Part shown: in pieces, positions 11,051-24,700 of the stretch
Position numbering within the stretch: the first letter of the stretch is position 1
Layout of the letters: each line of letters starts with the position of its first letter
Assembly (NCBI GenBank): GCA_000320605.2
Contig: KB445800.1
Location: 1,231,957 to 1,295,956 of the forward strand
DNA length: 64,000 bases
Source of the DNA: Gelatoporia subvermispora B
Lineage: Eukaryota; Basidiomycota; Agaricomycetes; Polyporales; Gelatoporiaceae
Direction of reading: 5' to 3'
Position numbers and translations under genes: made by a program
The notes under the pieces: generated by a model
What the model was told of the DNA's origin: nothing
Databases searched by the model: none
The model's input: the letters and a program-made list of their open reading frames with translations, nothing else

Positions 11051-14000
11051 GAGCGCGACGGCCGACGGGGCAAGCTGGGACGCGGTGGAGAAGGTGGAGA
11101 GATACAGCGGCCACGAGTGCGCCCAGACAGGACCCGGTGGTATGCGCGAGCGTGTGGTGTGCCAGCGTACGGCGATGTACGAATAGTATGCGGTATCGTT
11201 ACGGTATGCGTGCCCCCGACGTCGACACCATCCAGCGCAAGCCGTGCAGAGCACCACCTCTGCACCGGCGCGAAACGAAACTCAGCACAGACTGTGTACC
11301 GCACGGTCGCGTCTCGCGGGAGCGCCCGGCGTCCTGATTGACCGCCCCCGCGGAAGGCGGGCCGGAGATACGACAGGCGAGGAAATGAAGCGCTTCGCGA
11401 TTAGACGGAGCCAGATCCCATCGCGCCGCGTCTCTTTCGCTGCCTCGTTTCTGTTTTTGTGCGTTACCGTTCCGCGCGGCTGCCTGCGACGAAAATGCGA
11501 CGAAATGCGACAGCGGGCCTCGTGCTGCTCCCGCGTGCGTGCTCTGGGCCCGCCTGGCTTGGCACCATGGCGTAATGCCAGATGCACCTGCCCCGCGGCC
11601 GCGCCCTCCCCAGGCCGTGCCTGCTGTTCCCGCGGTCTGCCAGCTGCGAGCAGGCGGCCCGGGCAGCGTGCGGGCGTGTTTCGCAGCGTCGCATGCGTAC
11701 GAGGAATGCAATGATGGGCCATGGGCCGAGAAGACGAGTGCGCGAGGGTGCGAGAGAGTGCAGTGGGCGGCGCGCCGGGCCGGGGCGAGCACGGACGTGG
11801 TTCTGAGCTTCGTGCAGCCGGCGGAGGCGAGATCAGAATGCAGCCTCTAGCGGGCTTCTGATCCTGCTGCCCTCGACTCTCGCACTCGTCCTTCGCGCAA
11901 GTGCTGGTGCTCGTACGAGGCCGCGAGCAGGCGCGCGAGATCTGGGGCACGCGGCAGATTGGGAGCAGTGCGCTGGCCCTGGCCCTGGACAATCTCCGGC
12001 GCAGCGAGATCAGATTCGCGGTGCGGTGGGAAGGACAGCAAGGCGGGCCTGCGGACGCGCGCGCCTGCGTGCGAGGTGCCGAGCAATGCGCGGGTCACGG
12101 GGCGTGGCGGACCACTTCGATTGCGTTGGGGAGCGAGCGCGGCGTGCAGGTGGGCGGATGGGCTAGATAGAAACGTTCTGATCTGCCCCGCGAGGATTCC
12201 TCGACGATATCCGTGACCGGCGCACCATAATTACTATTGAGCCATCATCACTGGCCTCAAGATGGGCCACGCATATGAACATCCATTTCGTTCATTTTGG
12301 CCATTGGAGGACATGGCACGCACGCTCTCCGTGCGCGCTGCTGATGCAGCCCCGCGCAGTCATCATCCCGTGAACCTGGAATACCCGAACGTCTGAACAT
12401 CTGGAGTCTGAACGCGAACCCTGCGTGCGCACGCGCGCGGCGCGGGCATCCGCAGGCACCCCAGTTCCTCCGGGCCCGGCACTGCATGCTGCGCGCGTCC
12501 CTGCCTGCCTCGCGCATCGCGCCTGACAGGGCATCAGATGGATCCATGTTTACAGTTTCGCGGTCTGCGCGCGGCTCGGGCTCCCGGCGGCCTGCCCCCT
12601 GCGCGAAGACCGAGCAATTGAAATCGAAATACCACAGGCACGACAGGTCGAACAGTGCCCAGCGTCTGCACACGCATTTTTGGCTCACGGTCGCGCGGTG
12701 CTGGCGGGGTGTATGTTTGAACGCACAACGGACATACACTCGTATATCTGCCGAGTAAGTGCTGAACTTACCGCGGAAACAGATTGCATAATTCAGGTAA
12801 GCTCATCGGCCAGCACTGGTGGAGTCTGGACATTTGGGAATTGTTCGGAAAGTCCAGTTGAACCCCATAGGTCCCCTATAAATCCGGAGTTATCCTGGAA
12901 AAATTACCCTAGCACCATGCAATTTTTGGCTGTGGTAAGTCGAGCACTTATCCGGCAGACCATGTATGGGTGGATGCCCGGGACATCGGGGCCACTCGTA
13001 TGCGGGTCACGTGCCGTCGATGAAGGGCGACCTGCAGGGTCAGGTGGATGAAGACGATAAGTTTGCAACTCTATCCTGACGATCTGAATGCAGGTGTGCG
13101 CGATATATCTGCTGCTCCCGCAAAATCGGGCTGCGCTTCGCGTCTAGTCGTCAGAGAGGCTTGCGCGGCGATAGACGAGCTGCAGGCTGCACTTCAAGCT
13201 CCCGATCTGCGAGTCGGGCGACGGGTGTGCAAGGCGCGAATCCGCAGTCTCCGCGGACGCATCCCCCAGGGCGACGAACCGGTATAAGTCTCGCAGATCG
13301 GCACGGAGACGAAATTTGCAACACCGGAGCTTGCGCTGCTTATCGAACGAAGGCGTCGAAGGCGCCGCTGACCGGGCACCGCGACCCACTGCGTCCTCGA
13401 GTACTTCCTGACTTCCAGCCTGCGTGCCAGTGCGGTGCCCGCCTCGCCCTGGCCGCCCCGAAACGCGAGCTCGGAGGCAGCTAGGTACCCGGGCGGTGCA
13501 CAAGGCACGTACGTCCGGTTGCGAATCCCGGGTATGTGCAGTACATACCCACTAGACGCTGCGCGCAGGCAGAGATACGGGCGCGACCCAGAAGACCGTG
13601 GCTACGAACGTGGCCGGGCAACAGTGCCGCGGGCTTTGGGAGACCTTCTGCGCCCTTCGCGCGCCCGCGATGTGCAGCGAGGAGCGAGGCCCGAGGCCCG
13701 AGCTCCAGCTCCCAAGCCCCAAGGCCCGACCGGCAGCGGAGAACGTGCGGGTGGTGGTTCGCTGCCGCTTTGCAGAACCTGCGAACCTCGAAGGACGCGC
13801 TGCGAAGACGGGGAGGCTCGACTGCAGGCGCAGCGGGTCGTCCGGCGGACGAAAATCTGGGATGCGCTTCGAATTCTGAGCGCGGAGTTTTTGAGGCGCG
13901 AACCGCGGGGCTGACAGCGGATCAGAGTTGTACGCCCCGGGGCGGAATGCAGATGGCCATGGCCATGTGCCGGGGACAAGATACCAAGATATGACGCCCG

Positions 14001-15293
14001 TACGCCTGCGACGCAGCGTCCGTAGCCTAAGAGACATCGTGCGATCGCTGGCTGCCGGATTTCTCTGCAACATGCAGCTCGGAGAAACCTCAGACAGAAT
14101 CTGGGAAAGGACCAAGGTCGTAGCGTCGCCCGTGTAACTATGGCGCACAATGCGTCACCCGCCTGCGTGCTCTGCGGCGATACCAGGACGATAGAAGCGG
14201 GCACTATTCCAGCAGCACGTTCTCTCCGCCTCCGCCACGGACAACGCAGTGGTTTCAGGCGGACTTCCGACGAGAGGGCCCAGGCGCTGCACGCACCGGC
14301 ATCTGCAGCTGCACGTCGGCGCTCAGATAGGGCACTGCCGACATATCAGACACAACGTGTCCGGCGCAGCGAGGCGGGCACATCGCGCTGTATCTGGCTC
14401 GTGCACACGTATCTGGCTTCGCGCGCGCGGGACTGAGGGCTTAGAAGGCGGCACCACCAGAGACCCGTGCGCCTGCACACTGATCGCTCGCACGCATCCA
14501 ACCCAGAGCGCCAACATTATAGAATTTGGGCTTCTTGACAAGACGAACGAGCGAGGACCGGGCCTGGAGCCCGTTCTCGTAGCAGCCCAGCTCGCCCTGC
14601 CCGATCGCGCACAGACACCACAATGGAGGCCTGCGCCCCTGCATGCTGGGAAACGGCGAGCCGAGGCGCAGAAGCAGCAGCTCGGGCGAGACGGACGTCT
14701 AGAGAGCGGGCAACCGGTGCTTCTCTTCCCAAGGCTATTGAAAGTTTGTTCCCTGCTATGTGTGGCGCCCCATCAGCATTCAGCGAAGCGTGGGACTGGG
14801 GGCTCCGTGGGGCGTGTGAGCCAAGAGGCGCGCACAGAACGCTCGCGGAGCCATACACGTCGCACTTAAAAGCCTGAAGTACGATGGCCGTCCAGGAAGA
14901 GAGGAACTTAGTATGGGCCGCAGAGCGTAGGCGCGCGGGCTCGACGCCGTACACGTGTTTAGGTGCGGGTGCGGGTGCGGGAGAACGAGGCTAGTCCGAG
15001 AGTGGAGGATCTAAACCTACCTGAGGGGCGAGCGTATCCGAGGTATACTTGCTTCAACTAATCTTGGGCAGCGGTCGTAGATGGTACAAGAGAAGAAGCG
15101 GGAACACATGTTGGCGCCCGCAAGAAGCGGAGAACGAGACGATCACCAAAGGAAATCTAGGTAACAAAAGGGTCCGCCAGATCGAGTATATGCATTGCGA
15201 AGCGATCGTGATATAGAGTACAGTCCATGCGACAGCGAGAACAGCAGATAAGTTAACAAGGTACATCGAACCCAGGAAAGGACAGGGCAGGCA
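11051..15293. other. GC-rich intergenic region without recognisable genes
   Basis: High GC content produces many overlapping long open frames rich in Arg, Ala, Pro and Ser. None shows a domain, conserved motif or splice pattern. The composition falls back to the window norm near 14.9 kb. I see no repeats or transposon ends. Confidence 0.45.
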
Positions 15294-16154
15294 TTAGGGT
15301 GAAACGGCGTCCGAGTCGAGAGTGTCGTAGGATGCGAGGGTCGTGCCGATAGCATATTCACTGGACAGCTCGCCAGGTGATTTCCCGGAGAGGGTCGAGG
15401 ACGTGATTTCGGACATATCAGGGGTATAAGGGTACTGCGAAGGCATTAAAACGAGGACGGCGACTTGTGCAACTTCCCTCAGCTGTGGCTGAAGTGAGAG
15501 CGCTTGTTCGATCGAGTCGGTTCTTGGATCGGCGGGAATTTGCCTACGAAGGGTCGGTCTGAGTGCTGAGCATGAACATGGATATCATACCAGATATTCC
15601 GTCTCCAGAGAGTTTGCATCTTCGGGCCAGACTCCGGCTGCGGCTGCGGATTTTGGGCGCCAGACTCAGAGACAAGCGTATTGTTCCGTTGCAAGGTCAC
15701 GGACAGAGGCTGCAGGTTGTATGCGCCGCCACAGGCCTCCGAGGTCAGTCTCTGCAGGAAAAAACCAGAGGAGGTGACTTGCATGGATATCTGCCCACGA
15801 AGACCGCTGCGCTTTTGGCCACTCAACATCCGCATAGACGTCCCACAGGCGCGGTCTCCGCCGCCTGATCCTCGCCTCCTCCGCCTGCCGCGTCCCCGCC
15901 CGGCGTCGTCTCCGCCGTGCCAACGTCCAGCGCTGCCATGCCATGCCTCCAACCAGAAACCCCCCGAATAACGCCAGGAATACGATGAGGAAGCTGAAGA
16001 TGAGCGTCGTGCTCGAGCTGTGCTGCGGAGAAGGCGCATCGTTTCCGGAGGCTTGCGCGGAGCTGTTCCCGCTCGACGAGTTCGACGCAAGTGGGGTGAA
16101 GAGGGGCGGGTAGGACTCGCCAGACGGCTGCGGGAACGGATCCGTCGTGTCCAT
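15294..16154 (-). CDS. small single-pass membrane protein (family member A)
   Basis: About 242 residues in three exons (16154-15783, 15709-15618, 15558-15294). A short Ser/Asn-rich outer part is followed by one hydrophobic helix (roughly residues 50-75), a basic RRRRRR stop-transfer run and a cytoplasmic tail containing the motif VAQVAVLVLMPS. The gene at 29765 has the same plan, with WDV/WDI and PLSV/PIAV motifs at matching places. The first intron begins GCAAGT instead of GT; the matching junction in the paralogue (W-K-N-M-T before P-I-A-V) fixes the GC-AG border. The second intron is less certain: joining the two clear coding blocks in frame works best with another GC donor (GCAAAC). Further 5' exons cannot be excluded. 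The family is common in agaricomycetes as I recall, but its function is unknown. Confidence 0.65.
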
Positions 16155-17314
16155 TGCATTAGGGTATGCGTCGCCCTCAGAGGGAGGACCGAGAGAGGGA
16201 AGGGAAGCACTTTCAGTTGCGCGCTCGGTCTAGCGCCACCGTCGGCTATAATCGTTGTGGTCGTGGGACAAGATCGGACGCTGTTGTTGTTCAGCTCGAG
16301 AGAACGTTGCTCCAGACTACATCGAGCAGATGCGCAACAGCGATGCCAGACGTTGCATACAGAGTTCGTCGAATGAAAAGGCGGGTGCAAGGTGCATCTT
16401 GACCTGTGATCTCTTGTGATGCGGCGAAAACATCTGGACGCCTCGAAGCCAGTTGCCGCCGGCAAAAGAGTCGGAAAAGGTTGAGTGGCGCGTCGTCAAT
16501 ATTTTAATCCAGAGTCCTACTGAGATGCGCTGGTTTTTGTGTACACTCGTAGCACCTAGACTAAGCACCTTCACAATCATATCGAAGGGTTCTCTTCGAA
16601 TCTATGTGATCTCAAACAGTACATCTGTCTCTGCAGCATAGCCGATGCCAGACTGGCAACAATGCGGTGCAGGAATAGAGATAGCTGTATCAGCTGTATA
16701 TCCCGTCCGTAAATCCATCGCGCACGCTGCAAAAATAAAGATACCCGTTTCCAACTAACAGAGCGACATTCCCCCGGATCACGGCGTATCAATCTACGTT
16801 CCTTGCTCATGATGCAATCCGGACTTTGCACGTCAGCGATGCATTCCAGGTTTCTGCGGCTTGCAGTCCATCGACTGATTTCCACCGGCAACTGGGCAGC
16901 GCGGAACTTGTTCGTCCGGAGACAGGCGCCGCTGAGATCGCAGAACGCAAAGATGCGACGGGGTATGGGCGCCATCACAGACAGCTAGGCACGCATGATC
17001 TTGATGATCGAAAGAGTGCATCGCTGACATGTGTTTATACACTTTGGAGGGTTATGGCCAGAACTTCCGAGATACCGCTATATATATCACTCCTGTAAGG
17101 AGCCTCTTCGATGCGGCGAGGGAGACTCTGTAGTCGTTACGAACGCAACTTACTTAAGCGGACAAGAAATGTATATGAATTGCTCGGAAACCGCCTGGAA
17201 ATCATATTATTGGCGGCACGTGAACATACAAAATGGTGTTTTCCAACTGAGAACACACCCGCTGCCACGTTGCATCGTACTCATGCTCCGTTGGCTATAG
17301 TCGTCATCGAGGAT
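16155..17314. other. intergenic, nothing recognised
   Basis: This interval separates two minus-strand genes. It could hold extra 5' exons of the membrane protein gene to its left. No other coding signal was seen. Confidence 0.4.
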
Positions 17315-18070
17315 TCACACAGTGCCGCAGTCAGCAATGATGATGTTGCCCCTGGTGCGGCCGGACGCAGTGCCGAAGGACTCGATTTTCTTGACGACAT
17401 CCATGCCTTCAACGACTTCACCTGCAGATCGATTCGACGAGATCAAGGTGTGGCATCCCACACCACAGGAATGGGCGTACCGAAAGCAACATGTTGACCG
17501 TCGAGCCAGTCGGCGGCAACCATGGTAATGAAGAATTGCGAACCGTTTGTATCCCGTCCGGTATTCGACATTGACAGGATACCCGGTTTCAAATGTCCAG
17601 TAAGCAGGCTTTCGTCTGCAAAATGACATCAACGATCCGTCCTCCTACGTAGACGATGTCATTACCGACCTTCAAACGTCTTACCATAGATAGACCAGCC
17701 CCCTGTCCCGTCGCCCTACATAGTTTATCCGTCAGCACCGAACACCTGGTAGGCCTCAGGAGCACTTGCCTTTTCGAAGTCACCACCCTGGGCCATAAAG
17801 TTATAAATAACGCGATGAAACTTGCTGCCTTTGTACCCAAAGCCATACTCCCCCGTCACGAGCGCACGGAAGTTGTAAGTGGTCTTGGGAACGAGCATGT
17901 CGTAGAGAGTGAAGACGATGCGCCCAACTGGCTTGCCATCGATTTCGATGTCGAACTGTGTTTGAGCCGGTAATCAGCAAGTCGCTTGGCCTTCCGTGTA
18001 GAGCGAATGTGGTCATGAGACTCACAAAGACGTCGGGCTGCGACATGAGAGTCTCAAAAGCGGCATCCAT
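17315..18070 (-). CDS. cyclophilin-type peptidyl-prolyl cis-trans isomerase
   Basis: Catalyses proline isomerisation in protein folding, probably in the cytosol since no signal peptide is seen. Five exons (18070-18026, 17955-17770, 17715-17670, 17615-17481, 17421-17315) give 172 residues, close to cyclophilin A. Hallmarks are present: the FHR catalytic arginine, [25 protein letters not shown], and the Trp of [10 protein letters not shown] that contacts cyclosporin in the family. The usual FHRVIPNF proline is Tyr here. The second intron (17769-17716, 54 nt) starts with GCAAGT, and only this border gives the unbroken family motif GGDF-two residues-GDGTGG. It lies about 0.7 kb beyond the 3' end of the first ABC transporter gene, on the same strand. 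Confidence 0.93.
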
Positions 18071-18769
18071 GGTAGATCAGAGCCTCAGAGGGGAATAAAT
18101 GCTGGTACGCCAGTGTGCGTTCTAAGAGGCTTTATGTTCTGCGCATTGATCCACAATCCAGCCCCGATTTTCGACAGGATATGCAGTCATGTCTCTCTTG
18201 GCACAGACTCTGATGCCGAGAGTACAAAGACTTTCGTCAAACTCGCATTGTTGGAAACTCAGCGGCATCTCGAGGAGACGCCCGTGCTTTTGGTAGGATG
18301 TTCATTTGTACTGCATTGTGCATTGTGCATTGATCTCTATCCCAGGGTATGTACCGATCAAGACTGCTACAGCTGGTAGGTTGGTGGACTGGCGCAGCTC
18401 AATGAGAAAGAGTAGTATTCATAAAGGCCGAGAGATGTGCTAGAATAAGCTCACCGCCGAGATAGCAGTGTTATCATATCCTGATGATAAAATCCTCCCA
18501 AGACACCAGACGCCCAAACAAATATTTGTTATTTGTGGCAGGTGCTCAGTGCCCTCTACAACACGACTGAGTATCTTGTGATAGGCAAGTGTCGCACGCG
18601 CGACATCTCCTCGCACGCCATGGGTCTGTGCATACAAACCAATCATGCATATACCAAACGTAGATCAGACTGTCCGTGACCGTCTTATGCTACAACATAT
18701 AATACGATACTTCCCATATGCACCATATCGGTTTGGTGCCCTCTCTATATGGTCACACGGCGGGCCCCT
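18071..18769. other. intergenic between ABC transporter 1 and cyclophilin
   Basis: No gene is seen. The part near 18.5 kb resembles the sequence 3' of the second ABC transporter (near 31.0 kb), including a shared AAATATTTGTTAT word, so the duplication included 3' flanking DNA. Confidence 0.4.
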
Positions 18770-21700
18770 TCAGATACCAGCCATTTTGCGCAACACAGCG
18801 AACTCGTTTTTGCCGGTCGCCTTGCAAAGTGAATGGAACTTGGACGAGGGATTTGAAAGCAACGTTGCAGGTTTGTCAAACTCGACTATGCGTCCCTCCT
18901 CCAAAAGCATGATCTACGGATGGCAGAGGCTTTAAGTAAGAACTCAGAAGATACTAAAATAGAGTCGTTACCCTATCATAGTCAATGACTGTGCGCAGAC
19001 GATGCGCGATCGTGAGGATTGTACTCTCAGCGAATTCCCTGTTGACATAGTCAGCCCAGCCCTCTCATTGAACTCTCATTGGAAACGAAGTAAAGCTTAC
19101 TGTCGGATTGTCTTGCTGATGAGCTCGTCTGTAGCGTAGTCAACACTAGCCGTTGCCTGCGCGAGTTGATGTCAGCCCATTGTCATGCAAGTCAGATGCT
19201 TCACGTACCTCGTCCATGAAGAGGATTTTGGAGCGCTTCAAGATCGCACGAGCCATACACAGTAGCTGCTTCTCGCTATACCAGTCATCAGCACTGCAAC
19301 GTATTGCCAATCGACCCGACTGACCCTGTGGAGAAGTTATCTCCGCCTTCTGAAACAGGCGAGTCCAAATTCCGGAACACATTCGCATTGACAATATCAG
19401 CCTCCTCGGCGGGAGTGTCCGAAGAGGGAATGAGGTGGACGCGCCGAAGGGCCTCGTACTGGGTATAGCCGCTCAGCGAGTTACAACGACGAAGAAACTG
19501 TCAAGCACGTACAATCTCGACATCTTCGTATTCATCAAACACGTCCAGGGTCGATCGAAGCGTGCCGCTCAAGATCGTCGGATCCTCTGCGATCGAAGGT
19601 ATTCAGTGATTACGAGCGTGTGCTTAGCATGGTGCTACGTACGGGGTATGATCGTCAATCTGCTTCTCAGATCGGTGAGACCGAGCGTGGAAATGTCGAT
19701 GCCGTCAATCAAGATACGGCCCTCTGCTGGCTCCACGAAACGGAAGAACGACAACGCCAAAGTACTCTTGCCAGAACCAGTGCGCCCGAGAACGCCGACC
19801 TTCTCGCCCGGGCGTACTTCGAAGTTAAGATTGTGCAGGACGTTCGGAAGATCAGCCTGCAATTGCAATGTCAGACTGGTCCTAAAGAAGACCTTGCGCG
19901 GTACTGACCGCATATCGAATGCAGAGATGCTCGCACTTGACTGTACCATGTTCGGGCCAGGACGCAGGAGGGCGAGGCTCAATGAACTCCGGAGGCTCTC
20001 GCTTAATCTCAGAAAACTCCTTGATACGCTCCACAGCGACCTAGAGATTTGTGTATATAGTATCATGCGTCAAGGGGACTGTCACGATGCAACCTACCAT
20101 TGATTGTTCCAACCCCACAAACCGGCGGACCTGCGGCGGGTTCAGTCATAATGACATTGCAATCGAGCAAACTTCCTACCAAGAAAAGCAACTAGAGAAC
20201 GGTCATGAGTAACCCTACGCAGATAGATCACAGGCGACTTCTTACGTCACCGGTAACGGTCGATGCAAACGCTAGAGCAAAGCCAGCCAACGATGCGCTG
20301 ATACTGGGCGACAAGATAGCTACAAAGGCTGTTGTCCCGACTACAGCGCTTGACAATAAGTTGAATCGCGCGGAGAGCCATCGGTTTACTGAACAAGAAT
20401 GTCACTTAGTACGTCGCATTTTTATTAACGCGAAGTCATTGTACTGACCGCCCCACATCCAGTAGTACGGATTAGAATTCTAGCACAAGTTAAAAATGAA
20501 GACACAATGTCAAGGCTTTAGAGCTTACGGTATCAGCACAGCAAAGCATGTCTCGCAGGAACTTGGACGAGGCGCCGAATGCTCGGATCACCGTCACTCC
20601 CGCGATCGTTTCCCCGTAGATCGAGTAGAGAGGAGAACGGGTAACGGAGTCTGTGGATTCGTGAGCCGTGGAGTTGGGACGTGATCAATTAATGAGTTAC
20701 CCAGTCGCCGCATGTCTCGGGATGTTTGCCCATAGACCTAGTTATGCGAGTTCAAACGATGATCAATGTGATTGTGCCGCCTCACGAACCTTTCCAACTG
20801 CATACAAGTATTATCATCAATGAAATGAGCACAATGCAGTCATACAAGACTCACCTTGGTAGTACAGTGTACCGAGAATAATGGCCGCTAGGAGGAAAGG
20901 CAGACCTCCAACGATCGTAATGGTGAGGAATGTTGTGAACGCAGAGAGCGCGTACATCACACTGCGTCCAAAGTTATCGGGAAGACTACTGTCGATACCT
21001 GCAAGGCGAACGCTTAGAGACAGGAACAGCAATGCAGTCTGGGCAAATGATTACCTTCGAAATCTTTACCAAAGCGGTTCAACAATCTTCCGCGAGACAC
21101 AGTATCGTGGAATCGAATGTTGGCGAATAGGACGCCCTCAAGGAGCTCTAAGGGACCCTTGAGCTGCGCTGATCGAGGAACCAAGATGGTCGCAACATAC
21201 TTTGGTACAGAACAATGGACGCATGGATTCCTCCATGATCTGTGGCCTCTTGTCAGAGTCTGAAGGGATGATACATTGAGAACACTTACAGAGAACGAAC
21301 CAGCGCAATGTAGACATCACAAGCCCTGGCGGTACTGTCAATGTCTCATACCATTTGCGGGTTTGCTTTAACTCACCGATAGCAGTAATCTGTCGTATTC
21401 TGGTCAGCAACGCAATTGTAGGAATGAGTGATCACCACTCACGGCAGCATAAACACTAATATAGTACGTGGGACTCTTCGGAGTTTCACTCTCCAGTGCA
21501 GATCCAGACCAGACCCTATCGCGCTAGGTCAGTCTGGGGAGAGACGAGTCAAATGACGCATACTTGCCTTAACCAACCATTCTCGAGGACGGGGCTGAGC
21601 GCGGCGAGAATTAACATCAGCCCAAAGATTGACCAATATGCCCATCCGCCTGCAGCTCCAATATACGTCGTCCAGATATCCTTGCCAATGCGCCCAACGG

Positions 21701-24700
21701 CACGCTTTTCCTCCTCAACCAATTTGCGAGGAGCCTTCTTCACCTCGGGCTTGGCTTCAGTCTCAACGGGAGTTGCTGCGGCAGTGGACGAGTCCGCTTC
21801 TGAAGCCTGCTCGGTGTGACCATTAGACTTGTCCTGCTTTTCAGCGATCTCCTCAACATCGGGTACCACAGTCTCTTCCTTGTCGTCGGATGCATCGCCC
21901 GCTCCCGACTGGACAAGAGTGTTGAGAACATCAGAGGTCCTGAAGCTCTCGCGGTCACCCTGGAATTGAACTCGGCCATTGTCGAGAGCTACGATGAAGC
22001 TGGCGCCAGCGGAGCAAAGTTGGACATGGTGAGAAACGAGAATGATAGTCCGACCTTGCATGAGCTCGCCCTTCAAGCACTCGTAGTAGAGATGGTGCGC
22101 AGTATGAGCATCAACTACGAACTGAACGTGAGAAAATATCGATGAAAACAGGAAAAGTCACGTACCGGCAGAAAGAACGTCGTCCAACAGAACGACCGAA
22201 GCACGAGAGTACACAGCGCGTGCCAATGAAACTTGTTGAACGTTAGTATATGCCGCTGGTTGAATAAATCATCCATCTTCGTACCTCTTGCCTTTTGGCC
22301 ACCGGATAGATTGACCTGCAAGGACTCAGTCAAATGAACAGAGGAAAGCTGAATAAGAACTGACTCCTCTCTCCCCAATCTCAGACATATCGCCATCCTC
22401 GAGAATCCGTAGGTCACTCAAGAGTGCGCAAGCCTCCAAAGTCTTCTGATAACGCTCCTCGTCGTACGGTAGGTCGAACAAGATGTTGTCTGCGCGCAGG
22501 TTCGTGAGCAGGCTGAAAGTCTCAAAACTTGTGCGGCATACCTCTAATGGATGCATTGCGGAGCCACGCAGACTGGGGGACGTAGGCACACACGCCCTGA
22601 ACAATCCATTCTTCCGGTGGGACCACAGTACCAGTGAACGATGCGATCGTGTCCGGAGGTGTCCGAGGGCATTGAATCTGACCAGCCAAAAGGTCGGCCT
22701 CGCCGAGCAGAGCTTGTCGACAGTCAGTACACCCAGGAGACTCATTCGCTGCGAATGGACCCACCAAGCAACAGTAATGACTTCCCGCTACCGAGCTTTC
22801 CGCAAATGAGCGACAGTTCTCCGAGAGGGAACTCGACGGAGAGATCCATCAAAATGAACTTGTGCCTGGGGGTTGAAGCAGCTGATGGCGCAGTGCTCGC
22901 CGAGCGCGTGCGATCTTGCGCCCATGTAATCGTCGCTGACTGCAGAATTACCGGTTGAGGTCGGCCGTCAGTTGGAGGTACGGACGCGACCTCGGCTCCA
23001 TGCAGGTACTTCTCGATACGTCTCATTGAGACTCCAGACTACATGCGACGTGAGATCCGAGTAATACTGACTTCACGAGAGCACAAACCTGCAGCAAGTT
23101 AATGAGCGTCTCGGGAAGAGCGTTAAGCGCGTATTTCATCTCGTTGAACACTACGCCAAAGTCAGAAAAGTCCAAGTGTCAACAATTCATGTACCAACCA
23201 CTTATCTGTATTAGCGACATATCAATCATCTATGACACCTCGAAAGAGAGGATGAACCATACCGAGGTAAAAGCGATGGAAGGCGTCAGCACTTGCTTGC
23301 GCACAACAGCGAAGTGCCAGAAGGACACAAGTGTGACCAAGATAGGTGAGCCGTTCCTGCACCAACATAAGAGATCAAACCGGAAGCACAGCAGACAAGT
23401 TTTCCTACCAGATGGCATTCCAGAGCACCTATTGCGCGCAATATATCGGTCAGCGCTCTACAGATCTGTTCAAATATTCCCTACCTCGATCGTGTAGTTC
23501 AACTTCTGGAATTTGAGTTCTCGATCTCGAATCTTGAGGACCCTCTTTTCGAAGCTGCGCTCCCATGCCATGAACTATCAAGTAACGATAAGCACATCAA
23601 TGCCTTCGGGCGACAGCCACAGACCTTCAGCATCCTAATGCCGCCGAGAATCTACGAGAGCCAAAATAAGCTGCAAAATTGCTGTCTAACCAATTCATGA
23701 CCAACCTCGTTCATCAAGGCAACACGCTCGTCACGCGCTTTCATCAGGTTGTCCTGCGCACCTACGACTACCTTGCCTGCGAAATGGTTCATGGGCAGGA
23801 ACAAGCACGTCACTGCCAAACCAAAGAAGCACGACACGCCCAGGAGATGGTACAGGAAAAGCGTGCCGATGCAGATCTCAATGGGAGAATCTGCGCGCGG
23901 TATCAGTCCCGGGGCGCCATTGCACAATCCTCGTGTGCTAGTGCTACGTACCGACAAGTGTGAACAAGTGCCATGCAAACTCGCTGACACGGTCGACATC
24001 TGTGGTCATGAGTGTCATGATCTGCGCCTTGCTCGAGAAGTCGCCTTCTTCGTCCTCTTTCTTCGCTTGGTCGTCCGTCTCGGCCGTGCCATTGGCAACA
24101 GGTGTCGCACCAGATTCGGCAGCAGGGGTGGACGTAGCACTAGAAGATGCCACATCTTTGCGGACCAGCGTCTTTGCGAAGAGAATCGAGTTCAGCTGGA
24201 GGCGAAGGCGGACTTGAAGTTCCGTAGTCGAGAGGGACCAGAGCTGGCCGGTGACTGCAAAAGACATCAACTAACGACGCGTTCAAGCAAAAGAATTGTA
24301 TTTACTTAGTTGAGTGATAGCGTTGCTGAAGAACAGCCCTGCGCAAAACACCCATCCCCAGCCTTTGTTCTCTCTTCCTGGGTCGTTTTCAAGGTAGACG
24401 ATCGTCCGCTGCAAGAACAATGCAGGCACGTAGAACAACACTGCCGCGATAGCAGCAAGAACGATGACTGTCATTGTCATAGGCAGATTGACTCGGAGGA
24501 GTCGATATCCAAGCTCCCAACCTGATCCAGGTTTGGGACGCCAAGACCCAATCCTGAGCTTCCAGCGGCGTAGAGCAGAACGCATCGTTGCAAAAATCAC
24601 AGTGGCGCGCATATTTGCAGGCACGATGGGCAGATCGCCGATCTCGAGACTCTCAGAATTATTTCCGAGCATCACAACCTTAGTTGTATACGAGAAGAGT

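Noticed and set aside
15479..16465. 328-codon minus-strand open frame
   Set aside because: Most of it runs in a different frame from the membrane protein A exon 1. Only its 3' part coincides with exon 2, and it stops inside the true exon 3.
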